Assembly: GCF_007679035.1 (NCBI RefSeq)
Contig: NZ_VEFR01000001.1
Span: 186,001 to 250,000 of the forward strand
Length of the DNA stretch: 64,000 bases
Origin: Agrococcus jejuensis
GTDB lineage: Bacteria; Actinomycetota; Actinomycetes; Actinomycetales; Microbacteriaceae
Direction of reading: 5' to 3'
In this document: in pieces, positions 30,003 through 38,564 of the stretch
Layout of the letters: each line of letters begins with the position of its first letter
Numbering within the stretch: the first letter of the stretch is position 1
Notes under the pieces: generated by a model
The model's input: the letters and a program-made list of their open reading frames with translations, nothing else
Databases searched by the model: none
What the model was told of the DNA's origin: nothing
Translations under genes and position numbers: made by a program

Positions 30003-31175
30003 TCAGTCGTCACTCCATCGCTCGCCCTGTGGCCAGTCATCTGCCAATCCGAAGAACGACCGCGCTTCAAGGCCGTCGCGCTCTGAGGTGGTCTCGCCAT
30101 CCCACTCATGGATGACGCCCGGAAACATGGCTCGGTCGGGCAGAGGGAAGAGTGCGTCCGGATGGGTCCAGAGCGAGACGCGAGCTCGTGTGGGGTCGTG
30201 GAGCGAGAGTTGGTTGACGACCAAGACCGCAGACACTCGTCGGTTCCTCCATGCACCGGGCGAGCCGAAGTAGCCATCGCGATTGCGCACGGGGCGGGCA
30301 ACGTTCTCGCCGGAAGGACTCATCCTGGGGATCAACCAGGAGACTGAGCCGTACAGGGCGTTGAAGACGTCTTCGTCTTCTTCATCGAACGTGTGCGTCC
30401 CAACGGCAATCACGAAGGGTGCGTCAAGTCCTCCGTACCGCCCGGACTTCGATCTGAGGGCGCGCACCAACGTCGCGCCATCATCGATGAGCTCGGCCTC
30501 GGAGTGTGCATAGACCCCGATCGACCGCTGGATGCTCCCGCGGCGCTCTCGCCGTACGGGCACTGCCGCGACCGTGACGCTCCAGTCATCGAGTTCGAAA
30601 GTTCGGATCGGGAAGTCCTCGGTCGAGACGGAGTCGGGGTCCAGGGTGAGCAGCCACTCTCGAACGGACTTCCTGAAGCCGGCAGTTGGCGCGCTGTGAC
30701 GTGCAGGCACGATCGACCTCGTCATGAGGTAGAAGTTGTCATCGCGAACTTGATCGAGCGCGGCGAGCAAGTCGTTCAGCCGCGCCGTGCGCGACGCCGC
30801 TTCTCTCGATGTTCCTGGTGCGATCGCTTCGACGTACACACCCGATCCGGCTCGCTGAGCAAAGAAGTCTGGTCGATGCGTCGAGCGCGGGACGACCGGG
30901 TGGACGACGACCTGATGGCCGCTGCGAATCAGGGACTCGTGGACGTAGAGCTCCAAGAAGGCACTTCTAGCCTGAGCGTCGTTCGAGCGCAGCGCCGACC
31001 GCACGTCGACATACTCTCGGTCGTCCAGTCGATCGGCCCAGTCCTGGTGGAGCTTGCGACTGTGCCGCCACAACGACCCACCCGCTCGATTGAAGAACTC
31101 GAAGGAGCTCTCACCGTTTCGCTGAGGACTCATGTCGATGCGGTCTCGGTCGTCGTAGATGGGCGCGCGCGTCAT
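30003..31175 (-). CDS. Hypothetical protein with degenerate PD-(D/E)XK nuclease-like pattern
   Basis: 390 residues; no family recognised with certainty. Residues 71-118 read AFLELYVHESLIRSGHQV, then THRPDFFA, then VYVEA: the E ... PD ... E order of restriction-endonuclease-like folds (E75 or E80, D103, E116), but the Lys expected two residues after the last Glu is Ile118. The later part (SVSWLIPRM, VSAVLVVNQLSLHDPTRARVSLW) is mixed alpha/beta. ATG 31175 is the first start; MSPQRN at residue 15 is an alternative. Codon use is less GC-rich than in neighbours. Located at the far edge of the tRNA-adjacent island, where defence genes are often found. Confidence 0.65.
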   Translation of the reverse strand: MTRAPIYDDRDRIDMSPQRNGESSFEFFNRAGGSLWRHSRKLHQDWADRLDDREYVDVRSALRSNDAQARSAFLELYVHESLIRSGHQVVVHPVVPRSTHRPDFFAQRAGSGVYVEAIAPGTSREAASRTARLNDLLAALDQVRDDNFYLMTRSIVPARHSAPTAGFRKSVREWLLTLDPDSVSTEDFPIRTFELDDWSVTVAAVPVRRERRGSIQRSIGVYAHSEAELIDDGATLVRALRSKSGRYGGLDAPFVIAVGTHTFDEEDEDVFNALYGSVSWLIPRMSPSGENVARPVRNRDGYFGSPGAWRNRRVSAVLVVNQLSLHDPTRARVSLWTHPDALFPLPDRAMFPGVIHEWDGETTSERDGLEARSFFGLADDWPQGERWSDD

Positions 31176-31236
31176 CCGACGAGTCTTTCGACACGCAGGG
31201 TCCGCTCGGTGCAGGGCACGCTCGGCGTCTTGTCTC

Positions 31237-32625
31237 TCACCGCGCCGCGAGCACCGCCCGTGCCGCCATGCCGATGATCGCCGAGTACGTCGGGTAGGCG
31301 AAGCGCACCTCCGCGAGCGTCTGCACCCGCACGCCTGCCGCCATCGCGGTCGTGAGGGCCTGCACGACCTCGACGGCACTCTCGCCAACGGCGTGCGCGC
31401 CGAGCACCGTCGAGCGGGAGCGGTCGACGACGAGCTTGAGGAAGCCGGCGTCGCGGTCGTCGATCACGGCGCGGTCGACGGCGTCGTAGTGCACGGTGGC
31501 GACGACGCACTGCGCATCCCGCTCACGCGCCTCGGCCTCCGTGAATCCCACGCCTGCGTAGTCGGGGTCCGTGAAGCCGCCGGCGGGCAGCAGCCGATGG
31601 GGCGCACGCACCGAGGCGCCGAGCACCGCGTTCTCCGCAGCCGCCTCGCCCTCGAACTGCGCCGCCTGCACGAGCATGTCGCGGCCGTTGGCGTCGCCGA
31701 CGGCGAAGATGTGCGGCACGGCCGTGCGCAGGTAGTCGTCGGCGGGGATCGCGCCGCGCTCCACCTGCAGCCCGGCGTGCTCGAGGCCGAGGTCGGCGAC
31801 GTCGGCGGGCCAGCCCGTCGCCATGATGACGCCGTCGACCTCGAGCGTGCGCTCCTCGCCGTCCTCCACGAGCACGAGGTCGATCGCGCCGGAGTCCGAT
31901 CGCTCGAGCCTCGAGACGCCCTCGATGCCGCATCGCACGTCGACGCCGCGCTCGACGAACGAGCGGGCGATCTCGGCCGAGATCTCGGCATCCGAGGGCA
32001 TGAGGATGCGCGGGGCGAGATCGAGCAGCGTCACGTGGGCGCCGAAGGCCGCGAGCACCGTCGCGAGCTGCGCGCCCGTGTTGCCGCCGCCGATCACGGC
32101 GACGCGATCGGGGAGCGCGGGCAGGTCGAGCACCTCGTCGGGGAGCACCGCGAGCTCGGCGCCCGGGATCGGCAGCCGTCTGGCGTGCCCGCCGACGCAC
32201 ACGAGGATGCTGTCGCCGGCGATGCGGCGGCCGCTGTCGAGCTCGAGCGTGTGCTGGTCGACGAACCGGGCGCGGCCCTCCTGCACGAGGTCCACGCCGG
32301 CGGCTGCGAAGCGCTCGGCCTCGCGCTTCATCGCGCGCACCTCGTCGACGCGCGCGTGCACCCGATCGACCATGGCGCGCCAGTCGAGCGACACGTCGCC
32401 CACGACCACGCCGTGCTCGTGCGCGGACCGCGCGTCGCGGATGAGCCGCGCGGCACGCGCGAGCACGCGCGTCGGCACGCATCCCGAGTTCACGCACGTG
32501 CCGCCGAGCCGGGCGGCCTCGAGCACGACGACGCGGGCTCCGAGGTCGGCTGCGCGCAGCGCCGCCGCGGTGCCGCCCGGTCCTGCGCCGATCACGACGA
32601 CGTCGTAGCGGTCGATGTCGGCCAT
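31237..32625 (-). CDS. FAD-dependent pyridine nucleotide-disulfide oxidoreductase
   Basis: 462 residues, class I flavoprotein disulfide reductase related to dihydrolipoamide dehydrogenase and mercuric reductase. FAD fold DVVVIGAGPGGTAAALRAA, redox-active disulfide GGTCVNSGCVP, NAD(P) fold VAVIGGGNTGAQLA, FAD site IFAVGDANG, and a C-terminal dimerization domain with GAHAVGESAVEVVQ. The usual C-terminal HPT active-site motif is replaced by YPTYSA, as in several group members of unknown substrate. ATG 32625 has GAGGAG 7 nt upstream. Defines the right side of the island. Confidence 0.9.
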   Translation of the reverse strand: MADIDRYDVVVIGAGPGGTAAALRAADLGARVVVLEAARLGGTCVNSGCVPTRVLARAARLIRDARSAHEHGVVVGDVSLDWRAMVDRVHARVDEVRAMKREAERFAAAGVDLVQEGRARFVDQHTLELDSGRRIAGDSILVCVGGHARRLPIPGAELAVLPDEVLDLPALPDRVAVIGGGNTGAQLATVLAAFGAHVTLLDLAPRILMPSDAEISAEIARSFVERGVDVRCGIEGVSRLERSDSGAIDLVLVEDGEERTLEVDGVIMATGWPADVADLGLEHAGLQVERGAIPADDYLRTAVPHIFAVGDANGRDMLVQAAQFEGEAAAENAVLGASVRAPHRLLPAGGFTDPDYAGVGFTEAEARERDAQCVVATVHYDAVDRAVIDDRDAGFLKLVVDRSRSTVLGAHAVGESAVEVVQALTTAMAAGVRVQTLAEVRFAYPTYSAIIGMAARAVLAAR

Positions 32626-32687
32626 GGATGGTCTCCTCACGCGGGCGGTGGCTCCATCCTCGTCGCCTGGCGGGCGCCGGGGAAGGG

Positions 32688-32797
32688 GTCAGCCGTGGCG
32701 TCGGGCCTCGGCGCGGCAACGGACGACGGAGGCGGGCCAGTCGTCAGCCGTGGCGGCGAGCCTCGGCGCGACGGCTGACGACGGAGGCGGGCCGGTC
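32688..32797. repeat. 55-bp tandem duplication at the 3' end of a membrane protein gene
   Basis: Units 32688-32742 and 32743-32797 are identical at about 48 of 55 positions and directly adjacent. The right-hand unit encodes the last residues and stop of the minus-strand membrane gene; the left-hand unit lies beyond the stop, in another frame, yet would still encode nearly the same tail (PASVV..RAEARRHG). Confidence 0.85.
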
Positions 32798-33283
32798 GAC
32801 GCGCACGAGGACGGCGAAGATGCCGGCGAGCAGCGCCAATGCGATGCCCAGTCCGAGACCGAACGGCCATGGCGACACGATGCCGAGCACGACGAGCACC
32901 AGGCCAGCGGCGCCGACGGAGGAGCCGACCCCGACGGCGAGACGTCGACGAGCCGCAGGCTCGTCACGAGGCTCGCGCGTCGCGGGATCGACGGGCCCTC
33001 GCCGCCATGCCACAACGCCGACGGCGATCATGAGCGTCACGACGGCCGCGCCGATCGGCAACGCCCAGAGGCTGGTGGGCGGGCCATCGAGCGAGAGGAG
33101 GATGGCTGCGCCGCCGGATCCGGCGCCGAGCGATGCTGCATGCACGAGCGTCGCCCGGCGCATGAGGCGCCAGCCCGCCGTCGACCAGTCGTGCCCGCTC
33201 GCCCGGGTGACCAGCATCGTCATGGAGCCGACGAGCGTGCCGAGCGAGAGCACGATCATCGCGAGTCCGAGGAAGGTGGGCAT
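32744..33283 (-). CDS. Hypothetical four-helix membrane protein
   Basis: 179 residues with four predicted transmembrane helices (LGLAMIVLSLGTLVGSM, ATLVHAASLGAGSGGAAI, ALPIGAAVVTLMIAVGVVAW, and a C-terminal pair VGAAGLVLVVLGIV / GIALALLAGIFAVLV). ATG 33283 follows AGGTGGAG; an upstream in-frame start exists at 33334 but encodes no membrane or signal text. No family recognised. Its 3' end is tandemly duplicated. Confidence 0.6.
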   Translation of the reverse strand: MPTFLGLAMIVLSLGTLVGSMTMLVTRASGHDWSTAGWRLMRRATLVHAASLGAGSGGAAILLSLDGPPTSLWALPIGAAVVTLMIAVGVVAWRRGPVDPATREPRDEPAARRRLAVGVGSSVGAAGLVLVVLGIVSPWPFGLGLGIALALLAGIFAVLVRVDRPASVVSRRAEARRHG

Positions 33284-33429
33284 GGCTCCACCTTCGCGGT
33301 CGACCGCCTCGCCGTCGAGGGCTTGCGTCGTCACGTCGCATCCACGTCAGGGCGACCCTGACGCTGAACCGCCCCGAGGTCGGGCCGCTGCGCCCCGACC
33401 GCTGACGCCCTCGAGCGGCGCGACCGGCG

Positions 33430-33435
33430 TAGCGT
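33430..33435 (+). promoter_or_regulatory. -10 box for leaderless membrane protein gene
   Basis: TAGCGT, 6 nt before ATG 33442. Confidence 0.5.
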
Positions 33436-33441
33436 GATCGC

Positions 33442-33954
33442 ATGCGCGCACGCGACGAGTCGCCCGCCGGCCGCGAGGAGCGGGCGGCGGTGCTCAAGGA
33501 GCGGATCTACCTGACGTTCGCGGCGCTCGCGGTGGTGCTCGCGCTCGCCGGCCACGGGCATCCGACGGCGGGCGAGGCGCTCACGACGCTCGGGGTGACG
33601 CTCGCCGGCACCGTGCTCGCCGTGTTCACGGCCGACGTCGTGTCGCACATCGTCGTGCACGAGTCGCTGCCGAGCCGGGCCGAGATGCGACACATCGTCG
33701 GCACCCTCGTCGGTGCCCTCGGCGGCGTCGCGGTGCCGTTCGTCTTCCTCGGACTCTCGGCCGCCGGCGCGTGGGAGCCCGATCGGGCGCTGCACGCCTC
33801 GGCGGTCGCGCTCATCGTCGCGCTCATCGTCATCGGCTGGCTCGCCGTGCGCCGGGCACGCATCACGTGGTGGCAGCGGCTCGTCGTGCTCGGCGCGGAG
33901 GCCGTGCTGGGCCTCGCGGTCATCGGGCTGCAGCTCGTCGCGCACGGCGGCTGA
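33442..33954 (+). CDS. Hypothetical integral membrane protein
   Basis: 170 residues. A charged N-terminus of about 20 residues, then about four helices (IYLTFAALAVVLALAG, TTLGVTLAGTVLAVFTADVV, IVGTLVGALGGVAVPFVFLG, ALIVALIVIGWLAV and VVLGAEAVLGLAVIGLQLV). No conserved catalytic motif. Directly upstream of a TetR regulator; it may be regulated with it, but each has its own -10 box. Confidence 0.65.
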   Translation: MRARDESPAGREERAAVLKERIYLTFAALAVVLALAGHGHPTAGEALTTLGVTLAGTVLAVFTADVVSHIVVHESLPSRAEMRHIVGTLVGALGGVAVPFVFLGLSAAGAWEPDRALHASAVALIVALIVIGWLAVRRARITWWQRLVVLGAEAVLGLAVIGLQLVAHGG

Positions 33955-33959
33955 GCACG

Positions 33960-33965
33960 TAGGCT
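33960..33965 (+). promoter_or_regulatory. -10 box for TetR gene
   Basis: TAGGCT, 8 nt before ATG 33974. Confidence 0.4.
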
Positions 33966-33973
33966 CGCGAGCG

Positions 33974-34591
33974 ATGTCGACCGAGGCCCGCCCCGCGCGC
34001 ACGCGCAAGCCGCCCACCGAGCGCGCCGCCGAGATCCTCGCATCGGCGACCGACCTCGCCCGCGGCGAGGGGCTCGCAGCCGTCACGGTGCGCTCGGTCG
34101 CCGACCGCGCTGGCGTCACGCAGGGCCTCGTCGCGCACTACTTCCCGTCGATGCCCGACCTCGTCGCTCGCATCTACCGCGACCTCGTGGGCGCAGAGGT
34201 CGAGGAGGTGCGCGCCGTCGTCGCGGCTGCGGGCGACTCGGGTGGCCTTCGTGCCCTGCTCGAGACGGTGCTCGACGGCTCGCGCGACGACGTCACGGTG
34301 CTGTGGGTCGAGGGGTGGGCGCTCGGGCGTCGCAATCCCGAGCTCGCTGCCGCGGTGCGCGAGCAGATGGGCGCGTGGCACGCGCTCGTCTCCGAGACGA
34401 TCGCCGCCGGCGTCGCTGCGGGCGCGCTGCGCGTCGACGACGTCGATCGTGCGGCATGGCGCGTGCTCGCCTTCGTCGATGGCCTGGGGGCGCAGTCGCT
34501 CGTGCGCGATGCGCCGATGCCGCCGTCGGTGGCGGATGCCGTGCGCGCGGTGGAGTCGTGGCTGGGCGTCGGGGCCGTCGAGCATCGTTGA
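33974..34591 (+). CDS. TetR-family transcriptional regulator
   Basis: 205 residues. N-terminal HTH: AAEILASATDLARGEGLAAVTVRSVADRAGVTQGLVAHYFPSMPDL, the standard TetR_N with YFP in the recognition helix end. The C-terminal ligand-binding domain (about 75-205) includes WVEGWALGRRNPELAAAVREQ. It lies 76 bp before agmatine deiminase/amidase genes and probably regulates them or polyamine-related uptake; a short palindrome CGTT-caat-AACG at 34632-34643 is a weak operator candidate. Confidence 0.9.
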   Translation: MSTEARPARTRKPPTERAAEILASATDLARGEGLAAVTVRSVADRAGVTQGLVAHYFPSMPDLVARIYRDLVGAEVEEVRAVVAAAGDSGGLRALLETVLDGSRDDVTVLWVEGWALGRRNPELAAAVREQMGAWHALVSETIAAGVAAGALRVDDVDRAAWRVLAFVDGLGAQSLVRDAPMPPSVADAVRAVESWLGVGAVEHR

Positions 34592-34667
34592 CGGCGGGGC
34601 CTTCGCCGCGTAGCCTCGCCCATTGGGCGCACGTTCAATAACGAGCGGCGCATCGGACGGAGGAACC

Positions 34668-35714
34668 ATGGCCTGGCGGATGCCCTCGGAGACCGCACCC
34701 CACGAGCGCACCTGGATGGCGTTCCCGTGCGAGGGCGTGACCCTCGGCGAGACCGACGCGGAGCGCGAGGCCGGCTACCGCGCCTGGACCGACGTCGCCA
34801 TCGCGACGGCGGAGTTCGAGCCCGTCACGATGGTCGTCGACCCGTCGGAGACCGCACGCGCCCATCGCATGCTCGGCTCGGCGGTCGAGATCGTCGAGGC
34901 ACCGCTCGACGAGTTCTGGATGCGCGACTTCGGCCCGACCTTCGTCGTCGACGACGCTCGCCCGGGCACCCTCGGCGCCGTCGACTGGATCTTCAACGGC
35001 TGGGGCTCGCCCGACTGGGCCAACGCCGAGCACTCGAACGAGATCGCCCGCACCGTCGCAGGTCTCGTCGGGGCCGAGGTCGTCTCGTCGGTGCTCGTGA
35101 ACGAGGGCGGCGGCATCCACGTCGACGGCGAGGGCACCGTGCTGCTCACCGAGACCGTCCAGCTGGGCGCCGAGCGCAACCCGTACGCCGACAGGGCGCG
35201 CGTCGAGGCCGAGATGCTGCGCACCATCGGCGCAACGACCGCGATCTGGCTGCCGCGCGGCCTCACGCGCGACTACGACCGCTTCGGCACGAAGGGGCAC
35301 GTCGACATCGTCGCGACCATCCCGTCGCCCGGCCGGCTGCTGCTGCATGCGCAGCGCGACGCCGCGCATCCCGACCACGCCGTGAGCGCCGAGCTGCGCG
35401 CGCTGCTCGCCGAGCAGACCGACGCCGCGGGCCGCCGGCTCGAGATCGTCGACCTCCCGGCGCCCGAGACGCTGCGCGACGACGAGGGCTTCGTCGACTG
35501 GAGCTACGTGAACCACCTCGTCGTGAACGGCGGCGTCATCGCGTGCGGCTTCGGCGAGGAGCGCGCGGATGCGCAGGCGCGCGCGATCCTCGAGGACGCG
35601 TATCCGGGCCGCCGGGTCGTGACCGTGGATGCGCGCGAGATCTTCGCGCGCGGCGGCGGCATCCACTGCATCACGCAGCAGCAGCCCGCGCTCGAGCCGA
35701 CGGTCGCGCGATGA
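34668..35714 (+). CDS. Agmatine deiminase family protein
   Basis: Hydrolyses agmatine to N-carbamoylputrescine (peptidyl-arginine-deiminase fold). 348 residues. Conserved blocks: ERTWMAFP, EFWMRDFGPTFV, WGSPDW region, NEGGGIHVDGEGTVL, TKGHVDI (catalytic His), and the catalytic Cys in GGGIHCITQQQP at the C-terminus. GGAGGAA precedes ATG 34668. Coupled to the amidase (4-nt overlap), suggesting a two-step nitrogen-release pathway for guanidino/amide compounds; the exact substrate is not certain. Confidence 0.92.
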   Translation: MAWRMPSETAPHERTWMAFPCEGVTLGETDAEREAGYRAWTDVAIATAEFEPVTMVVDPSETARAHRMLGSAVEIVEAPLDEFWMRDFGPTFVVDDARPGTLGAVDWIFNGWGSPDWANAEHSNEIARTVAGLVGAEVVSSVLVNEGGGIHVDGEGTVLLTETVQLGAERNPYADRARVEAEMLRTIGATTAIWLPRGLTRDYDRFGTKGHVDIVATIPSPGRLLLHAQRDAAHPDHAVSAELRALLAEQTDAAGRRLEIVDLPAPETLRDDEGFVDWSYVNHLVVNGGVIACGFGEERADAQARAILEDAYPGRRVVTVDAREIFARGGGIHCITQQQPALEPTVAR

Positions 35715-37420
35715 GCATCGACGTCGTCGAGGCGTCGATCGCCGACCTCGCTGCGGCGCTCACGGCGGGGGAGACGACCGCCGTCGAGCTCGTGCGCGCC
35801 TACTCGGCGCGCATCGATGCGTACGACGGCCCCGAGACCGAGACGCGCCTGAACGCCGTCGTCGTGCGGAACCCGGACGCGCTGGCCGAGGCCGAGGCGT
35901 CGGATGCGCGGCGCGCGGCCGGCGAGGCGCGAGGACCGCTCGACGGCATCCCGTACACCGCGAAGGACTCGTACCTCGTGCGCGGCCTGACCGCGGCGGC
36001 GGGCAGCCCGGCGTTCGCGCACCTCGTCGCGCAGCGCGACGCGTTCACGATCGAGCGCCTGCGTGCCGCGGGCGCCATCTGCCTCGGCCTCACGAACATG
36101 CCGCCCATGGCCAACGGCGGCATGCAGCGGGGCGTGTACGGCCGCGCCGAGTCGCCGTACTCGGCCGACTGGCTCACGGCGCCGTTCGGCTCGGGCTCGT
36201 CGAACGGCTCGGGCACGGCCACGGCGGCGAGCATGGCGGCGTTCGGCCTCGGCGAGGAGACCTGGTCGAGCGGCCGAGGCCCCGCCTCGAACAACGGCCT
36301 GTGCGCCTACACGCCCTCGCGCGGCGTCATCTCGACGCGCGGCAACTGGCCGCTCGTGCCCACGATGGACGTCGTCGTGCCGCACGCACGCACGATGGCC
36401 GACCTCCTCGCGGTGCTCGACGTCGTCGTCGCCGACGATGCCGAGACGCGCGGCGACCTGTGGCGCTCGCAGCCGTGGGTGGCCATCCCCGCCGCCTCCG
36501 ACGTGCGCCCCGCCTCCTACGCTGGGCTCGTCGCCGAGGCCGTGGGCGCCCTGCACGGCGTGCGCCTCGGCGTGCCGCGCATGTACCTCGGCACCGACGC
36601 CGAGGCGGGCACGAACCCCGACGGCGGCATCGGCGGTCCGACGGGGCGGGCGATCCACCCGCGGCCGTCGTCGCTCGAGGTCTGGGAGGCGGCGCGCGCC
36701 GATCTGGAGGCCGCGGGAGCGACGATCGTCGAGGTCGACCTCCCCGTCGTGTCGAACTACGAGGGCGACCGCCCCGGTGCCCCCACGATCGCGACACGCG
36801 GCCTCGTGAGCCCCGCCTACCTGCACCGCGAGATCGTCGACCTGTCCGCGTGGTCGTGGGACGACTTCCTCGCCGCGAACGGCGATCCCGCGCTCGACAC
36901 GCTCGCGGGCGTCGACGGCGCCGCGATCTTCCCGCACCCGCCGGGCGCGCTGCCCGACCGCTACGACGGCTTCGACGACGACCTGCCGCACTACCCGGGC
37001 TGGGTCGCCGCGAACCCCGGCGTCACGTGGCGCGACATGCCCGAGCTCGAGGAGGGGATGCGCGGCCTGGAGGAGACGCGCCGCGTCGACCTCGAGCAGT
37101 GGATGGACGAGCTGGGCCTCGACGCCGTCGTGTTCCCCGCCGTCGCCGACGTCGGCCCCGCCGACATGGACGCGAATCCCGAGTCGGCGGATGCGGGTTG
37201 GGCCAACGGCGTGTGGGTCGCGAACGGCAACCTCGCCATCCGCCATCTCGGCATCCCGACCGTGACGGTGCCGATGGGCACCATGGCCGACATCGGCATG
37301 CCGATCGGCCTGACGTTCGCGGGGCGCGCGTACGACGACGCGGCGCTGCTGCGCCTCGGCGCGGCGTTCGAGGCGACGGGCGAGCGCCGCACCGAGCCGC
37401 CTCGCACGCCGAGGCTGTGA
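35711..37420 (+). CDS. Amidase (amidase signature family)
   Basis: 569 residues, Ser-cisSer-Lys hydrolase of carboxamides. Catalytic Lys in IPYTAKDSYLV (about 84), the Ser-rich GSGSSNGSGTATAASM and the nucleophile region EETWSSGRGPASNNGL. Longer than most members because of an extra C-terminal region before the typical WANGVWVANGNLAIRHLGIPTVTVPMG ending. Overlaps agmatine deiminase by 4 nt. Could cleave the carbamoyl product or an unrelated amide. Confidence 0.88.
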   Translation: MSIDVVEASIADLAAALTAGETTAVELVRAYSARIDAYDGPETETRLNAVVVRNPDALAEAEASDARRAAGEARGPLDGIPYTAKDSYLVRGLTAAAGSPAFAHLVAQRDAFTIERLRAAGAICLGLTNMPPMANGGMQRGVYGRAESPYSADWLTAPFGSGSSNGSGTATAASMAAFGLGEETWSSGRGPASNNGLCAYTPSRGVISTRGNWPLVPTMDVVVPHARTMADLLAVLDVVVADDAETRGDLWRSQPWVAIPAASDVRPASYAGLVAEAVGALHGVRLGVPRMYLGTDAEAGTNPDGGIGGPTGRAIHPRPSSLEVWEAARADLEAAGATIVEVDLPVVSNYEGDRPGAPTIATRGLVSPAYLHREIVDLSAWSWDDFLAANGDPALDTLAGVDGAAIFPHPPGALPDRYDGFDDDLPHYPGWVAANPGVTWRDMPELEEGMRGLEETRRVDLEQWMDELGLDAVVFPAVADVGPADMDANPESADAGWANGVWVANGNLAIRHLGIPTVTVPMGTMADIGMPIGLTFAGRAYDDAALLRLGAAFEATGERRTEPPRTPRL

Positions 37421-37451
37421 CGCGGCGAGCCCGCGCTGCCAGACTCGGGGC

Positions 37452-38564
37452 ATGACGACGACGTCCATCCGCGGTGCCGTGCTGCACGAGATCGGTGCCG
37501 AGCAGCCCTACGCCGAGTCGAGGCCGCTGCGCGTCGAGACGCTCGAGCTCGCGGGCCCCGGTGCGACGGAGGTGCTCGTGCGCATCGAGTGCGCGGGTCT
37601 GTGCCACTCCGACCTCTCGGTCGTCGACGGCAACCGCGCCCGCCCCGTGCCGATGCTGCTCGGCCACGAGGCCGCCGGCATCGTCGAGGAGGTCGGCGGG
37701 TCGGTGCCGGCGCTCGCGGTCGGCGACCGCGTCGTGATGACGTTCCTGCCGCGCTGCGGCGAGTGCCGCGGCTGCGCGTCGAACGGCGCGAGCCCGTGCG
37801 AGCGCGGCTCGGCGTCGAACGCGGCCGGCACGCTGCTCTCGGGCGAGCGCCGACTCACGATGGCGGGGGAGCCCATCCACCACCACCTCGGCGTCTCGGG
37901 CTTCGCGACGCACGCGGTCGTCGACCATCGCTCGGTCGTGCGCGTCGACGCCGACGTGCCCGCCGACGTGGCGTCGCTGCTGGGCTGCGCCGTGCTCACG
38001 GGCGGCGGCGCCGTGCTCAACGCCGCGCGGCCGGAGCCCGGATCGACCATCGGCATCGTGGGGCTCGGCGGCGTCGGCATGGCCGCGGTGCTCGTGGCGC
38101 TCGGCGTGCCCGACGTGCGCGTCGTCGCGATCGACCCCGTGCCCGAGAAGCGTGCGCTCGCCGAGCGGCTCGGAGCGCGCTCGGCGACGGCCGACGAGCT
38201 CGCCGATGCGGGGGAGCGCTTCGCGACCGTGGTCGAGGCCGCGGGCGCCATCCCGGCGCTCGAGGCCGCCGTCGCGCTCACCGCGCCGGGCGGTCGCACC
38301 GTCACGGTCGGCCTGCCGCATCCCGACGCGCGGCTCTCGCTGTCGCCGACGGCGCTCGTCGGCGAGGGACGCGCGCTCGTCGGCAGCTACCTCGGCTCGG
38401 CGGTGCCATCGCGCGACATCCCGCTGTACGCGCAGATGTGGCGCGAGGGCAGGCTCGACGTCGACGTGCTCGTGTCGAGCCGCATCGGCCTCGACGACGT
38501 CGCGGCCGGCATGGATGCGCTCGCGTCGGGTGCGGCGCTGCGGCAGATCGTCGAGCTCGACTAG
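37452..38564 (+). CDS. Zinc-dependent alcohol dehydrogenase
   Basis: MDR-superfamily alcohol/aldehyde dehydrogenase, 370 residues. Catalytic zinc: Cys in CAGLCHSDLS, His-Glu in GHEAAGIVEEVG; structural zinc cysteines in CGECRGCASNGASPC; NAD fold GIVGLGGVGMAAVLVALG followed by an acidic ID, suggesting NAD. Its stop and that of ddl on the other strand share the same CTAG (38561-38564). Substrate unknown. Confidence 0.92.
   Translation: MTTTSIRGAVLHEIGAEQPYAESRPLRVETLELAGPGATEVLVRIECAGLCHSDLSVVDGNRARPVPMLLGHEAAGIVEEVGGSVPALAVGDRVVMTFLPRCGECRGCASNGASPCERGSASNAAGTLLSGERRLTMAGEPIHHHLGVSGFATHAVVDHRSVVRVDADVPADVASLLGCAVLTGGGAVLNAARPEPGSTIGIVGLGGVGMAAVLVALGVPDVRVVAIDPVPEKRALAERLGARSATADELADAGERFATVVEAAGAIPALEAAVALTAPGGRTVTVGLPHPDARLSLSPTALVGEGRALVGSYLGSAVPSRDIPLYAQMWREGRLDVDVLVSSRIGLDDVAAGMDALASGAALRQIVELD

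Noticed and set aside
28091..31200. Integrase gene or attR repeat for the tRNA-adjacent island
   Set aside because: No recombinase text in any frame and no copy of the tRNA 3' end seen near the right border.
30293..31277. Plus-strand open frame opposite the 30003-31175 protein
   Set aside because: Arg/Val/Asp-rich shadow without motifs; the minus strand has the coherent protein.
34632..34643. TetR operator before agmatine deiminase
   Set aside because: Only 4-bp arms (CGTT/AACG); too short to report as a site.
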